Assembly (NCBI GenBank): GCA_963831385.1
Contig: CAWHPW010000012.1
Span: forward strand, 186,001-250,000
Direction of reading: 5' to 3'
From: JACVRX01 sp963831385
GTDB lineage: Bacteria > Actinomycetota > Actinomycetes > Jiangellales > Jiangellaceae
DNA: 64,000 nucleotides
Below the pieces are notes generated by a model. It searched no databases, was not told the origin of the DNA, and saw only the letters and a program-made list of their open reading frames with translations. Shown here in pieces: positions 1 through 8,738 of the stretch. The translations under genes were made by a program, and so were the position numbers. Numbering within the stretch: the stretch's first letter is position 1; every line of letters starts with the position of its first letter.

Positions 1-63
1 CCGAGCGTCTATTCCGACCCCGGGATCGGGGCGGACTCCGCGCTCGACGCGTTCGTCGAGCCC

Positions 64-3000
64 ATGCAATCCGAACCGGTCGAGCCGACCGCGCTGCTGG
101 CCCATGACGTCACCGCTGTCCTCGTTGCACATAACGGCGAGCGCTGGCTGCCACGGACCCTTGCGGCGCTCGACGCCGCTGACCGTCCGCCGGACCGCTT
201 GATCGCGGTCGACACCGGCAGTCGGGACGCGACCGTGAGCCTGCTCGACCGGGCACTCGGCACCAGCTCTGTGGTGTCGCTGCCCGCGTCGACAGGGTTC
301 GGTGCCGCGATTCAGGCTGGTCTCGAAGCGGCGGAGGCCCGCACACCGGTGCAGACGACATGGCACGAGCAGGTTGAATGGGTCTGGCTGCTCCATGACG
401 ACTGCGCGCCTGCGCCCGACGCATTGCGCCGCCTCCTCGAGTACGCCGTCCGCCGGCCAGACGTCGGGGTCATCGGGCCCAAGGTCCGCAGCTGGCGGGA
501 TGAACGCCAGCTGCTCGAGGTCGGCCTGTCGATGACCGGCGGCGGCCGTCGGCAAACCGGTTTGGAGAAGCGCGAGTACGACCAGGGTCAGCACGATGCA
601 ACCAGGGACGTCCTCGCCGTCGGCAGTGCCGGGATGCTGGTCCGTCGCGACGTCTGGGATGAGCTCGGCGGTTTCGATCCGAAGTTGCCGATCTTCCGGG
701 ACGACATCGATTTCGGCTGGCGGGCCAATCTCGCTGGATATCCCGTCGTCGTCCATCCCGACGCCATCGTCCAGCACGCGGAGGCTGCCGCACACGGCCG
801 GCGTCGGCTCGGCGCAACCCGAGACCGGGCTCACCTGGTCGACCGGCGCAACGCTCTCTACGTGCTGCTCGCCAACGCCCCCGCGAGTCACGTGCCGTTC
901 GTCTACCTGCGCATCCTGCTCGGCGGCCTGGCGCGGGCCCTCGGTTTCCTCTTCGGAAAGCAGCCGGCGCTCGCCGGCGAGGAGCTCGTCGCGGTACTCG
1001 GGATTCTGGCCCGGCCGGATCGGGTGTTCATGGCCCGACGACGGCGAGCCCGCACCCGCACGGTCGGGCAGTCCGAGCTGCGCCCGTTCTTCCCGTCCAT
1101 GAGCCAACAACTGCGCAACGCCGGGGAGACGGTGCTGGGGCTGGTAACCGGCACCGGTGGCGGCTACGACCTGCCCGACCGTCGGCGAGCCGCGTCCGGC
1201 TCGGCGGACGACGACGAAGAGCCCGTCGAGGCCGACTCTGTACTTCTGCGGGCCGTGCTGCGCCCGTCGGTGTTCCTCCTGGCCGGGCTGGTGGTGCTGG
1301 CCCTGCTCGCCGCCCGAGATCTCATCGGATCCGGCCGGTTGACTGGCGGCGCCCTGCTTCCTGCCCCGGACAGCGCGCCGGACCTGTGGTCCACCTACAC
1401 GGAGTCCTGGCACGGCGTCGGACTGGGCAGTCCGACTGCGGCGCCGCCCTATCTCGCGGCGATCGCTGCGCTTGGCACGCTGCTGCGCAGCCCTTCCTTC
1501 GCCGTGGACCTGTTGTTGATCGGTTCGGTTCCGCTGGCGGGCTTCACCGCGTACCTGGTCGCACGTCGCCTGGTGGAGTCACGCTGGATCCGGGTCTGGG
1601 CTGCCGGGACGTACGCGCTGCTGCCGGCCACCACGGGTGCGATTGCCGCAGGCCGGCTCGGTACGGCCGCGGCAGTCGTGCTGACGCCGCTGGTGGCCCT
1701 GGCTGCCGCGCGGACCTTGGGTCCCCCGGGGCGACCCGGCCCATTCCGAGCGGCGTGGAGCACCGGGCTGCTGCTGGCGGTGACAGCGGCGTTCGTACCG
1801 CTGGCCTGGGTGTCGGCGCTGGTGCTGGCCGCTGTCGGCATGGCGACGGTCTACCGCGACCGAGGTTCAGTACTTCGCATGCTGGCGGCCCTGTCGGTCG
1901 CGCCGGTCGTCCTCATGCCGTGGACCGGCCAGGTCATCCGCGACCCCGTCCTGCTCGTGACCGAGGCCGGCACGCCGGGACCGGGTCTGTCCGACTCGGC
2001 GTTGGCGCCGTGGGCAGTCCTGCTCCAGCACCCGGGCGGTCCTGGTGCCGCCCCCGTCCTGCTCGGGATTGGCGTCGTGCTCGCCGGCTGGGGCGCTCTG
2101 CTTCGGTCGGATCGGCGCCTGCCGGTGCTGGCCGGATGGGCAGTCGCCGGGGTGGCTCTCGTGCTGGGCGTGATCGTCTCCCGCTTGCCGGTCACCGGGC
2201 CGACGTTGGAGACGCCGGTCGCCGGTTGGCCTGGGTACCCGACGGCACTGGTAGGCGGCGGCCTGCTGGTCGCCGGCGCCGTTGGTGCCGAACGACTCCG
2301 CCAGCGCCTGTCCGGCGCTAGCTTCGGCTGGCGACAGCCGCTCGCGGTCATCGTCGTCGCGATTGCCGTCGGCTGCTCGGTGGTCGCGGCCGGATGGTGG
2401 CTCGTGCGGGGAGCGGACGATCCGCTGGAGCGGCGTGACCCCGCCGTGCTCCCGGCGTATGTCGTCGATGAAGCGGCCCGGCCCGAGCGGGTCCGAACCC
2501 TCGTGTTGAGTCGCGCCGAGGACGGCCGCATCACATACGCGCTGCTGCGTCGCTCCGGGCCCCGGCTCGGAGACGCCGAGACCGGACCCCCGCCAGAGGA
2601 CTATGCGGCCCTCGACCAGGTCGTGGGTGACCTGGTATCGGATCGCGGCGGTGCCGATGCCTCAGCCCTCGCGCCGTTTGCGGCTCGATACGTCTACTTG
2701 CCTGCCCCCGCCGACCCCGGCTTGGTCGATGTCCTCGACACCGTTCCGGGCCTGTCCCGCGCAAGTGCACCCGAGGACGCCGTCATGTGGCAGGTGGCCG
2801 GCGACATTGGCCGGGTGCGTGTCCTGGGGGGTTCCGACGGTCCGGTCGTGGTGCCGAGCGACGAGGTGGTCGCCACCGGTGTCATCCCGGCGGATTCCGT
2901 CGACCGTCAGCTCGTGCTCGCCGAGCGGGCGGATGCCGGCTGGCGGGCCACCCTCTCGGGCGAAGCACTGGAAGTCGCGGCCGTCGACGACTGGTCGCAG

Positions 3001-3423
3001 GCGTTCGCCGTGCCGACCGGTGGCGGTGAGGTCGAGATCAGCCACCGAGGCCCGCAGCGGTCGGCCTGGCTGACGGCTCAGCTGGTCGCTGTCCTGGTGG
3101 CCGTTGTCCTCGCGTTGCCTGGAATCCGTCGGGAACGCGGCGCCGTCGACGATGCCGCAGATGTCGATCACGACGGGCCCGAGTCGCTCGACCTGCCGCC
3201 GGCGCCTGAACTCGTGCCGGCAACAAGCACCGACGAGCTCGTCACTGCGGACGCGGTGGCAGCTCCGACCCGATCCAGGCGCCGACGCACGCTCACATCC
3301 GACGATCAGACCTACGTGGGTCGGCGCGCCGCCGGACGTGGCGGGACGAGCCGCGCTGGTGAGCGTCACGGCGGGGGTCGACGGGCCAAGGGTCGGCAGC
3401 AACGCAACGGGGACGACTCATGA
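64..3423 (+). CDS. Family 2 glycosyltransferase fused to a large multi-spanning membrane domain
   Basis: The N-terminal part (about residues 15-265) is a GT-A glycosyltransferase. It has the opening 'VLVAHNGERWLPRTL', an acidic 'LLHDD' metal/nucleotide-sugar motif near residue 120, and the 'FRDDIDFGWR' block near residue 215 typical of rhamnosyl/galactofuranosyl-type enzymes. From about residue 400 to 800 there are roughly ten hydrophobic segments. A soluble, presumably extracytoplasmic region follows, then one more membrane helix near residue 1000 and a very basic C-terminal tail. It probably transfers a sugar to a cell-envelope polymer at the membrane; donor and acceptor are unknown. The reading frame is open to the left edge of the window, so ATG 64 may not be the true start. 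The stop overlaps the next gene by 4 nt (ATGA), which implies coupled translation. Confidence 0.85.
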   Translation: MQSEPVEPTALLAHDVTAVLVAHNGERWLPRTLAALDAADRPPDRLIAVDTGSRDATVSLLDRALGTSSVVSLPASTGFGAAIQAGLEAAEARTPVQTTWHEQVEWVWLLHDDCAPAPDALRRLLEYAVRRPDVGVIGPKVRSWRDERQLLEVGLSMTGGGRRQTGLEKREYDQGQHDATRDVLAVGSAGMLVRRDVWDELGGFDPKLPIFRDDIDFGWRANLAGYPVVVHPDAIVQHAEAAAHGRRRLGATRDRAHLVDRRNALYVLLANAPASHVPFVYLRILLGGLARALGFLFGKQPALAGEELVAVLGILARPDRVFMARRRRARTRTVGQSELRPFFPSMSQQLRNAGETVLGLVTGTGGGYDLPDRRRAASGSADDDEEPVEADSVLLRAVLRPSVFLLAGLVVLALLAARDLIGSGRLTGGALLPAPDSAPDLWSTYTESWHGVGLGSPTAAPPYLAAIAALGTLLRSPSFAVDLLLIGSVPLAGFTAYLVARRLVESRWIRVWAAGTYALLPATTGAIAAGRLGTAAAVVLTPLVALAAARTLGPPGRPGPFRAAWSTGLLLAVTAAFVPLAWVSALVLAAVGMATVYRDRGSVLRMLAALSVAPVVLMPWTGQVIRDPVLLVTEAGTPGPGLSDSALAPWAVLLQHPGGPGAAPVLLGIGVVLAGWGALLRSDRRLPVLAGWAVAGVALVLGVIVSRLPVTGPTLETPVAGWPGYPTALVGGGLLVAGAVGAERLRQRLSGASFGWRQPLAVIVVAIAVGCSVVAAGWWLVRGADDPLERRDPAVLPAYVVDEAARPERVRTLVLSRAEDGRITYALLRRSGPRLGDAETGPPPEDYAALDQVVGDLVSDRGGADASALAPFAARYVYLPAPADPGLVDVLDTVPGLSRASAPEDAVMWQVAGDIGRVRVLGGSDGPVVVPSDEVVATGVIPADSVDRQLVLAERADAGWRATLSGEALEVAAVDDWSQAFAVPTGGGEVEISHRGPQRSAWLTAQLVAVLVAVVLALPGIRRERGAVDDAADVDHDGPESLDLPPAPELVPATSTDELVTADAVAAPTRSRRRRTLTSDDQTYVGRRAAGRGGTSRAGERHGGGRRAKGRQQRNGDDS

Positions 3424-4919
3424 GCCGGCCCGGACTGGCGGCGTTGTGGGTGCCGGCAGGCGTGGCGGCGGTGCTGGGGGTCGCCGCCTTCGTCGGCCCG
3501 CCCGAATCGGTCGTCCGCGATCGTCCCGGCCAGGAGGAGCCGCTCGTTCGCGCGACTCTCGTGTGTCCGTTCGTCGGCGGGGAGGCGCGTGCCTCGTCGT
3601 ATGTCGGTGTCCTGGCGATGGGCAGTGACTCGACGCCGCAGGACGGGACGGAGAATGAACCGATTGCCGTCCAGCCGCTACTCGGCCCCGAGGCCGAGGT
3701 GACGACCACGTTCTCGGCCGCCGATGCCGGTGTGCTCACGGCACAGGAAATCGACACCGAGGACCCTGTTGGCTATGCCGTCCGGGCCGTCGGGCCGTTG
3801 GCTCCGGGTCTCGCCGCGGAGCAGTCCATGATCGCGAGCGGCCCGGACTTCCGTGGGCTGGTCACTGGTCGATGCACTGCACCCGCCAGAGAGCAATGGT
3901 TCGTCGGCGGCTCCGGAGAGGTGGGTCGTCGAGGACGGCTGGTGCTGTCGAACCCGACAACCGTGCCAGCCGTGGTCGACGTTTCGGTCTGGGACGAGTC
4001 TGGTCCGGTCGACGCACCGGCGACTCAGGACATCGCGGTACCCGCTCGCAGCCAACATCTGTTGCTGCTCGACGCCCTCGACCCATCGGCGCAGCGGATC
4101 GGCGTGCGGGTCTCGGCTTCGCAGGGCCGCATCGCTGCAGCATTGGAAATGCGGGAGAGCAACGACTTGGATCCCCAAGGCGTGACGTTCATACCCGCTG
4201 CGGAGCCGCCAAGCACCGAGGTCGTCATTCCTGGCGTGCCGGGGCATGGTGAGCGCACGCTGCGGATCCTCGCTCCCGGGGACACCGACGCCATCGTGTC
4301 GCTGCGCCTGCTCGGTCCCGACGGACCGTTCAGTCCACTGGGTCAGGATGTCGTGACTGTCGCGGCCGGAACGGTGGGCGAGATACCGATCGGGGATGCG
4401 GCCGGCGAAGCAGCCGTAGCGGTCGCCTTGGACAGCGACGCGCCGATCACGGCGTCGGTCCGCGTCGTCGACACTCCCGAGGACTCTGCGCCAGACCTCG
4501 CCTACACGGCTGCCGCCGCCGCCCTCGCCGGCCCGGCACCCGCCTTGCTCGCGCTCAGCAGCGAGAGCCTCGCGACGTCGCTGCTGATGACCGCTGTCGG
4601 TGAGCTTCCGGCCCGAGTCCATGTGCGCAGCTTGACCACCGACGGGTCGGTCGCCGAGGAGCAAACAGTCGACGTGCCGGGCAGGAGCACGGTGGCGGTC
4701 GCGGTGGCGGCCGTGCCCGACAACTCGTGGACGACGGTGATTGTCGAACCGGCCGAGCCCGGCACGGTGGCGATAACCCGCGAGATCGTCGGGTCCGACG
4801 ACGCCGGCGCACTGCTGGATCTGATGCCTCTGGTTGCCCCGGTCGTGACGGTGCGGGTGCCAGAGGTCACCGGTGAGCTGCCGACCGGACTCGCTCCGGC
4901 CGGTCCGATAACCCGCTGA
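3420..4919 (+). CDS. DUF5719 family secreted or membrane-anchored protein
   Basis: 499 residues. One hydrophobic N-terminal segment (about residues 6-24) could be an uncleaved anchor or signal peptide. The rest is a long, weakly repetitive beta-rich ectodomain with few charged clusters and no catalytic motif I recognise. In actinobacteria a DUF5719 protein regularly follows the large glycosyltransferase, as here, with the ATG inside the upstream stop (4-nt overlap). I infer an extracytoplasmic partner or accessory of the glycosyltransferase; no biochemical role can be read from the sequence. The gene ends at a convergent gap that carries a structured repeat. Confidence 0.75.
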   Translation: MSRPGLAALWVPAGVAAVLGVAAFVGPPESVVRDRPGQEEPLVRATLVCPFVGGEARASSYVGVLAMGSDSTPQDGTENEPIAVQPLLGPEAEVTTTFSAADAGVLTAQEIDTEDPVGYAVRAVGPLAPGLAAEQSMIASGPDFRGLVTGRCTAPAREQWFVGGSGEVGRRGRLVLSNPTTVPAVVDVSVWDESGPVDAPATQDIAVPARSQHLLLLDALDPSAQRIGVRVSASQGRIAAALEMRESNDLDPQGVTFIPAAEPPSTEVVIPGVPGHGERTLRILAPGDTDAIVSLRLLGPDGPFSPLGQDVVTVAAGTVGEIPIGDAAGEAAVAVALDSDAPITASVRVVDTPEDSAPDLAYTAAAAALAGPAPALLALSSESLATSLLMTAVGELPARVHVRSLTTDGSVAEEQTVDVPGRSTVAVAVAAVPDNSWTTVIVEPAEPGTVAITREIVGSDDAGALLDLMPLVAPVVTVRVPEVTGELPTGLAPAGPITR

Positions 4920-4986
4920 CCTTGTCCTCGAGCCTGGCATGCGGAGCGCCCAAGGTCGGTCCCTCAGGCTGTCTACCGGCCGCCAC

Positions 4987-5071
4987 GGCCGGATGCTCCG
5001 CGGGCTCCGCGAACCGTGGCGAGAAAGCATGCCACGGTTCGCTCTTTAGACGCCCGCTTCCGCATCCGGCC
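4987..5071 (-). repeat. Nested-stem element, copy A
   Basis: First of three related elements (others at 40693 and 51651). Read on the minus strand, the order is: outer stem (5062-5071 with 4987-4996), conserved GGAA, middle stem GCGGGC/GCCCGC, a GTCTAAAGA joint, an inner 12-bp perfect stem (5031-5042 with 5009-5020) around a 10-nt loop, and two GGA spacers on the return strand. Inner-stem bases differ from the other copies, yet all 12 pairs are kept. It lies between convergent genes. Confidence 0.85.
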
Positions 5072-5118
5072 GCGTCGACCGGCAGGTGGGCGCACAGGCC
5101 GGCGCGGCCCGGCCGGGC

Positions 5119-5574
5119 TCAGTCGTCGCGGGCGGAGCCGTAGGACGGATCGACCTCGTCGGGCTCGACGCCCAACAGCTCGGCCACCTGCTCGGCGACG
5201 ACGTCGCCCAACAGCAGCCGAAGCTGTCGCGGGGCGGTCGCTCGGGTCTCGACCGGCCGCCGGTAGATGACGACCCGGGTGGGCAAGGCGCCGGTGGCGG
5301 CGTAGGTGCGGGCCAGCGGTACCCAGTCGCGATTCCAGTCCTCCATCGACGGCACGTCCTCGACGGCGAACTCGACAGCGGCGAGCTGGTCGCGCCAACG
5401 CCGGTTCAGCCGATCGACGGTGTCGATCACCAACTCGTCGAACCGTTGGGCCCGGCTGCGCGCCAGCGGGGAACCGGCGGGGGCCAGCGGACCACGCACA
5501 CCACGGCCATGCCGGTCCCGCTGCATGGCCGGTACGGTCGCCTGGGCGCGTCGAATAGTTGGTCGCCGGCCCAC
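5119..5574 (-). CDS. Metallopeptidase-like protein (DUF1025/COG3824), degenerate zinc motif
   Basis: 151 residues from GTG 5574. An in-frame ATG at 5526 (MQRDRHGRG) is the alternative start. The longer start is preferred because relatives carry 10-20 residues before the conserved 'RDRHGRGxRGP' block. The fold family is the minimal zincin-like metallopeptidases. Where those have HExxH, this protein has 'DVVAEQVAELLG', so the zinc ligands and catalytic Glu are not all present. It resembles Rv3259 of M. tuberculosis in position and sequence style. It is divergent from the DUF3499 gene with a 99-bp gap. It may be a non-catalytic relative; function unknown. Confidence 0.7.
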   Translation of the reverse strand: MGRRPTIRRAQATVPAMQRDRHGRGVRGPLAPAGSPLARSRAQRFDELVIDTVDRLNRRWRDQLAAVEFAVEDVPSMEDWNRDWVPLARTYAATGALPTRVVIYRRPVETRATAPRQLRLLLGDVVAEQVAELLGVEPDEVDPSYGSARDD

Positions 5575-5673
5575 ACGAGCAGCCTAGCCGTGGGCTGCGA
5601 GAGTGGGTTGCCGCTGCAGGCTGCCTGGGCGCGCCGAAGCGGACGTCGCGTGGACTCGCGCTACGGTTCGCCC

Positions 5674-6024
5674 GTGAGCCCTGCTCGTCGATGTTCGCGG
5701 TCCGCGTGCGGCCGCCCGGCGACCTCGACTCTCACCTATGTGTACGCGGATTCCACGGCCGTGCTCGGCCCTCTCGCCACCTATGCCGAACCCCACTGCT
5801 ATGACCTGTGCGCCGAGCACTCGGGCCGACTGGTGGCGCCGAACGGGTGGGAGGTTGTCCGGATAGCGCCCGACCCGGCAAGTCTGCGGCCTAGCAGCGA
5901 CGACCTCCTGGCATTGGCCGACGCGGTCCGTGAGGCAGCCCGACCGCAGCCGGTCGAGCGAGCGCGAATCAGCGAGGTCGGTCGCCGCGGTCACTTGAGG
6001 GTTCTGCGCGATCCCGACGCGTGA
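5674..6024 (+). CDS. DUF3499 family protein, probable zinc ribbon
   Basis: 116 residues from GTG 5674, which gives the usual family opening 'SPARRCSRSACGRPA'. Two Cys pairs (CSRSAC near the N-terminus and CYDLC about 40 residues later) look like a four-cysteine zinc site. The family block 'LTYVYADSTAVLGPLA' is intact. This family is widespread in actinobacteria next to phosphomannomutase (Rv3258c position), and no function is established. It ends 24 bp before manB, so co-transcription is likely. Confidence 0.75.
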   Translation: MSPARRCSRSACGRPATSTLTYVYADSTAVLGPLATYAEPHCYDLCAEHSGRLVAPNGWEVVRIAPDPASLRPSSDDLLALADAVREAARPQPVERARISEVGRRGHLRVLRDPDA

Positions 6025-6048
6025 GTGGTGCGACGGTAATGTGCGCGC

Positions 6049-7413
6049 ATGCGTGACCTCGGAACAATCGTCAAGGCGTATGACATCCGTGGTGTGGTTC
6101 CCGACGAGCTCGACGAAGATGTAGCGCGCGCGGTTGGCGGTGCGGTCGTCGACGTGCTCGAGGTGCTCGACGGGCCGGGCGCCGTGGTTGTCGGTCATGA
6201 CATGCGCCCGTCGTCCGAACCACTGGCTCAGGCATTCGCGGACGGCGTAGCGGACCGCGGCGCGAACATCGTGCACATCGGGCTTGCCTCGACCGACCAG
6301 CTCTATTTCGCCAGCGGTTGGCTCGGCCTGCCGGGTGCGATGTTCACGGCGAGCCACAACCCGGCGCAGTACAACGGCATCAAGTTGTGCCGCGCGGGTG
6401 CCGCGCCGGTCGGCCAGGACACCGGGCTCGAGCGGATCCGGGAGTTGGCAGAAGCGGGCGTGTTCGATGCGGCCGACACCCCTGGCTCGCAGGAGCACCG
6501 CGACGTGCTGGCCGACTACGCCGAGTATCTACGCGGGCTCGTGGACCTGTCTGCGGTGCGGCCGCTGACCGTGGTGGTCGACGCAGCCAACGGAATGGCC
6601 GGGCACACCGTTCCCTCGGTACTCGACGTGGCGGGCTTGCGGGTGATCCCGCTCTACTTCGAGCTCGACGGCTCGTTCCCCAACCACGAGGCCAATCCGA
6701 TCGAGCCGGAGAATTTGCGCGACCTGCAGGCGGCCGTGGTCGAGCACAGTGCCGACATCGGCCTGGCGTTCGACGGCGACGCCGATCGCTGCTTCGTCGT
6801 CGACGAGCGCGGCGAGCCTGTCGCGCCGTCGACCCTGACCGCCCTGATCGCCGTCCGAGAGCTGGGTCAGGCCCACGGCTCGTCGATCGTGCACAACCTG
6901 ATCACGTCTCGGGCCGTACCCGAGATCGTTCGTGAGCACGGTGGAACACCGATCCGGACTCGGGTCGGCCACTCGTTCATCAAGCAGACCATGGCAGAGA
7001 CGGACGCGATCTTCGGCGGCGAGCACTCCGGCCACTTCTACTTCCGGGACTTCTGGCGAGCGGACTCCGGGATGCTGGCCGCGCTGCACGTGCTGGCTGC
7101 GCTCGGCCACGAGCCGGAGGGCACCACGTTGTCCTCACTGCTCGCCTCGTACGAGCGGTATGCCGCCTCGGGGGAGATCAACAGTCGGGTCGCCGACCAG
7201 GGCGCAACCATGTCTGCCGTGGAGGCCGCTTTCGCGGATCGGCCCGGGGTCACGCTGGACCACCTCGACGGGCTGACCGTCGAGCACGCGGACTGGTGGT
7301 TCAACCTACGGGCGTCGAACACCGAGCCATTGATCCGGCTGAACGCCGAGGCAACCGACCGAGCCACCATGGAGAGGGTTCGGGACGAGGTGCTTGGCCT
7401 CGTGAACGAATAG
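6049..7413 (+). CDS. manB: Phosphomannomutase/phosphoglucomutase
   Basis: 454 residues, an alpha-D-phosphohexomutase that interconverts hexose 6- and 1-phosphates; here most likely mannose phosphates for GDP-mannose. All four family motifs are visible: the phosphoserine loop 'TASHNPAQYNG' (Ser102), metal loop 'FDGDADRC', sugar-specificity loop 'GGEHSGHFYF', and the phosphate-binding loop 'ASNTEPLIRLN' near the C-terminus. Length is normal. It corresponds to Rv3257c. It heads a run (Trm112-like, SIS protein, ManA) that together supplies mannose 1-phosphate from fructose 6-phosphate. Confidence 0.93.
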   Translation: MRDLGTIVKAYDIRGVVPDELDEDVARAVGGAVVDVLEVLDGPGAVVVGHDMRPSSEPLAQAFADGVADRGANIVHIGLASTDQLYFASGWLGLPGAMFTASHNPAQYNGIKLCRAGAAPVGQDTGLERIRELAEAGVFDAADTPGSQEHRDVLADYAEYLRGLVDLSAVRPLTVVVDAANGMAGHTVPSVLDVAGLRVIPLYFELDGSFPNHEANPIEPENLRDLQAAVVEHSADIGLAFDGDADRCFVVDERGEPVAPSTLTALIAVRELGQAHGSSIVHNLITSRAVPEIVREHGGTPIRTRVGHSFIKQTMAETDAIFGGEHSGHFYFRDFWRADSGMLAALHVLAALGHEPEGTTLSSLLASYERYAASGEINSRVADQGATMSAVEAAFADRPGVTLDHLDGLTVEHADWWFNLRASNTEPLIRLNAEATDRATMERVRDEVLGLVNE

Positions 7414-7433
7414 CACGGCACAGGAGATCCTGG

Positions 7434-7601
7434 ATGAACCTCGACCCCACCCTGCTCGAGATCCTCGCCTGCCCCGCGTGCCACGCCTCACTGCGCGTAG
7501 ACGAGACGGCAAGCGAGCTCGTCTGCACGGGTTGCGGGCTGGCTTACCCAGTTCGCGACGACATCCCGGTGCTGCTCGTCGACGAAGCCCGCCAGAGCTG
7601 A
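7434..7601 (+). CDS. Trm112 family small zinc-binding protein
   Basis: 55 residues from ATG 7434, preceded by an AGGAGA ribosome site. Two CxxC pairs ('CPACH' and 'CTGCG') make a zinc ribbon, and 'DDIPVLL' near the end is the family signature. Trm112/YcaR proteins act as small partners of methyltransferases or other enzymes; the partner here is not evident. It sits between manB and the SIS-domain gene, 7 bp before the latter. Confidence 0.88.
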   Translation: MNLDPTLLEILACPACHASLRVDETASELVCTGCGLAYPVRDDIPVLLVDEARQS

Positions 7602-7608
7602 CACAGGC

Positions 7609-8625
7609 GTGTTCGACGACACCGCGCTAGACAACCCGAGCGCCCTGGCGTCCATCGACCCGGTGTTGCGCGAGGTCGCGAGTTGGGGTGCGGAGGTGCG
7701 TCGCTCGATGGACGAGGCCGCCGAGGCGTTGTCCAGGCTGTCGGCTCAGGCTCGGCCGCGGGCCGTGATCGCCGGCGGTGTCGACGGACGGCTGTTTCGG
7801 GCTGTGCTGGAGCCTGTGTGCCCGGTGCCGTTCGTGGCCTGGCCGCATCCTGGCCTGCCGGGCTGGGCCGGACCGCTCGACCTGGTCGTCATGATGTCGG
7901 TCGACGGCTCGGACGAGGACGCCCTGATGCTCGTCGCCGAAGCGGTGCGCCGGGGTTGTTCCCTACTGGTCGCTGGGTCACCGGACTCCGCCCTCGCGGC
8001 CGCGGCGGCGAGCCGGGACACGACGCTGCTACCCGCCACGACCGGCGACGCCACCGCGCTTGCAGTGCCGGTCCTGCGGGCCCTCCACCTGCTCGGCCTG
8101 GGTCCCGAGGTCGAGGCTGAACCGGTGGCCAACGCACTGGACGACGTGGCCGAGCGTTGCGCGGCCGCCAATCCTGTCGACATGAATCCGGCGAAGGAGA
8201 TCGCGCTGGCTCTCGCCGACGACGTGCCGGTCGTCTGGGGCGGATCGGTGCTGGCCGCCCGGGCCGCTCGGCGCGTTGCGGAGGCCTTGCGCGCCGCGTG
8301 CGGACGGCCGGCGATCGCCGGCGTCGACAGCCAACTCGTCCCGCTGCTCGAGCGGGCACCGGAGCCGGATGTCTTCGCCGACCCGTTCGAGGAGGGCGTC
8401 CCGGTGTCGAGGCCGTCGCTACTGGTGCTCGACGACGGCGCCGACTCGCCGGCCATCCGGCTCGGCCGCGGCCGAGTTCTCGGGGCTGCCGAGCGGTCGG
8501 CTGTCCGGGTGCACGAGGTGCGTGCGGTCGAGGGCCCTGACGTCGGCCGATTCGCAGCCTTGCTGGCGACCGGCCGCTTTGCTGCCGCCTACCTGGCGCT
8601 CGGCCTGGGCCGCCCAGCCGCCTGA
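7609..8625 (+). CDS. SIS-domain protein (Rv3256c type), putative sugar-phosphate isomerase
   Basis: 338 residues from GTG 7609. The order of hydrophobic beta strands, a central 'MMSVDGSDEDAL' phosphosugar-type loop and a C-terminal region that looks like the bifunctional glucose/mannose-6-phosphate isomerase fold place it in the SIS superfamily. The usual catalytic Glu/His pair cannot be assigned by eye. A dedicated type I ManA lies 113 bp downstream, so this protein may be regulatory or act on another sugar phosphate. It occupies the conserved actinobacterial manB-(Trm112)-SIS-manA position. Confidence 0.75.
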   Translation: MFDDTALDNPSALASIDPVLREVASWGAEVRRSMDEAAEALSRLSAQARPRAVIAGGVDGRLFRAVLEPVCPVPFVAWPHPGLPGWAGPLDLVVMMSVDGSDEDALMLVAEAVRRGCSLLVAGSPDSALAAAAASRDTTLLPATTGDATALAVPVLRALHLLGLGPEVEAEPVANALDDVAERCAAANPVDMNPAKEIALALADDVPVVWGGSVLAARAARRVAEALRAACGRPAIAGVDSQLVPLLERAPEPDVFADPFEEGVPVSRPSLLVLDDGADSPAIRLGRGRVLGAAERSAVRVHEVRAVEGPDVGRFAALLATGRFAAAYLALGLGRPAA

Positions 8626-8634
8626 CGAGATCCC

Positions 8635-8711
8635 GTCGATCACGTTCACCACCCTGGACGGTGGTTCACCAGGCACACGGCCATGGTGAACCACCAATTC
8701 ACCTAGTGAAG
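8635..8711 (+). repeat. 77-bp palindromic repeat, copy 1 (solo)
   Basis: The first 40 bp differ at one base from the copies at 14707 and 15855. All three are exactly 77 bp and start with GTCGATCACGTTCACCACCC and end with GTGAAG. The core is an imperfect hairpin, with GGTGGTTCACCA opposed by GGTGAACCACC. It fills most of the gap between the SIS gene and manA, with no associated gene of its own. Confidence 0.85.
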
Positions 8712-8738
8712 TGAGTTGCCACGCCTAAGCTCGCCGAC

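Noticed and set aside
2662..3402. Long antisense frame inside the glycosyltransferase gene
   Set aside because: Arg/His-rich composition, no family similarity and full overlap with a clear gene; a high-GC shadow frame. The same applies to large frames opposite 37415-38737 and 29893-32706.
5086..6024. 312-residue version of the DUF3499 gene starting at 5086
   Set aside because: The first 196 codons run antisense through the metallopeptidase-like gene and have no family sequence; GTG 5674 gives the normal start.
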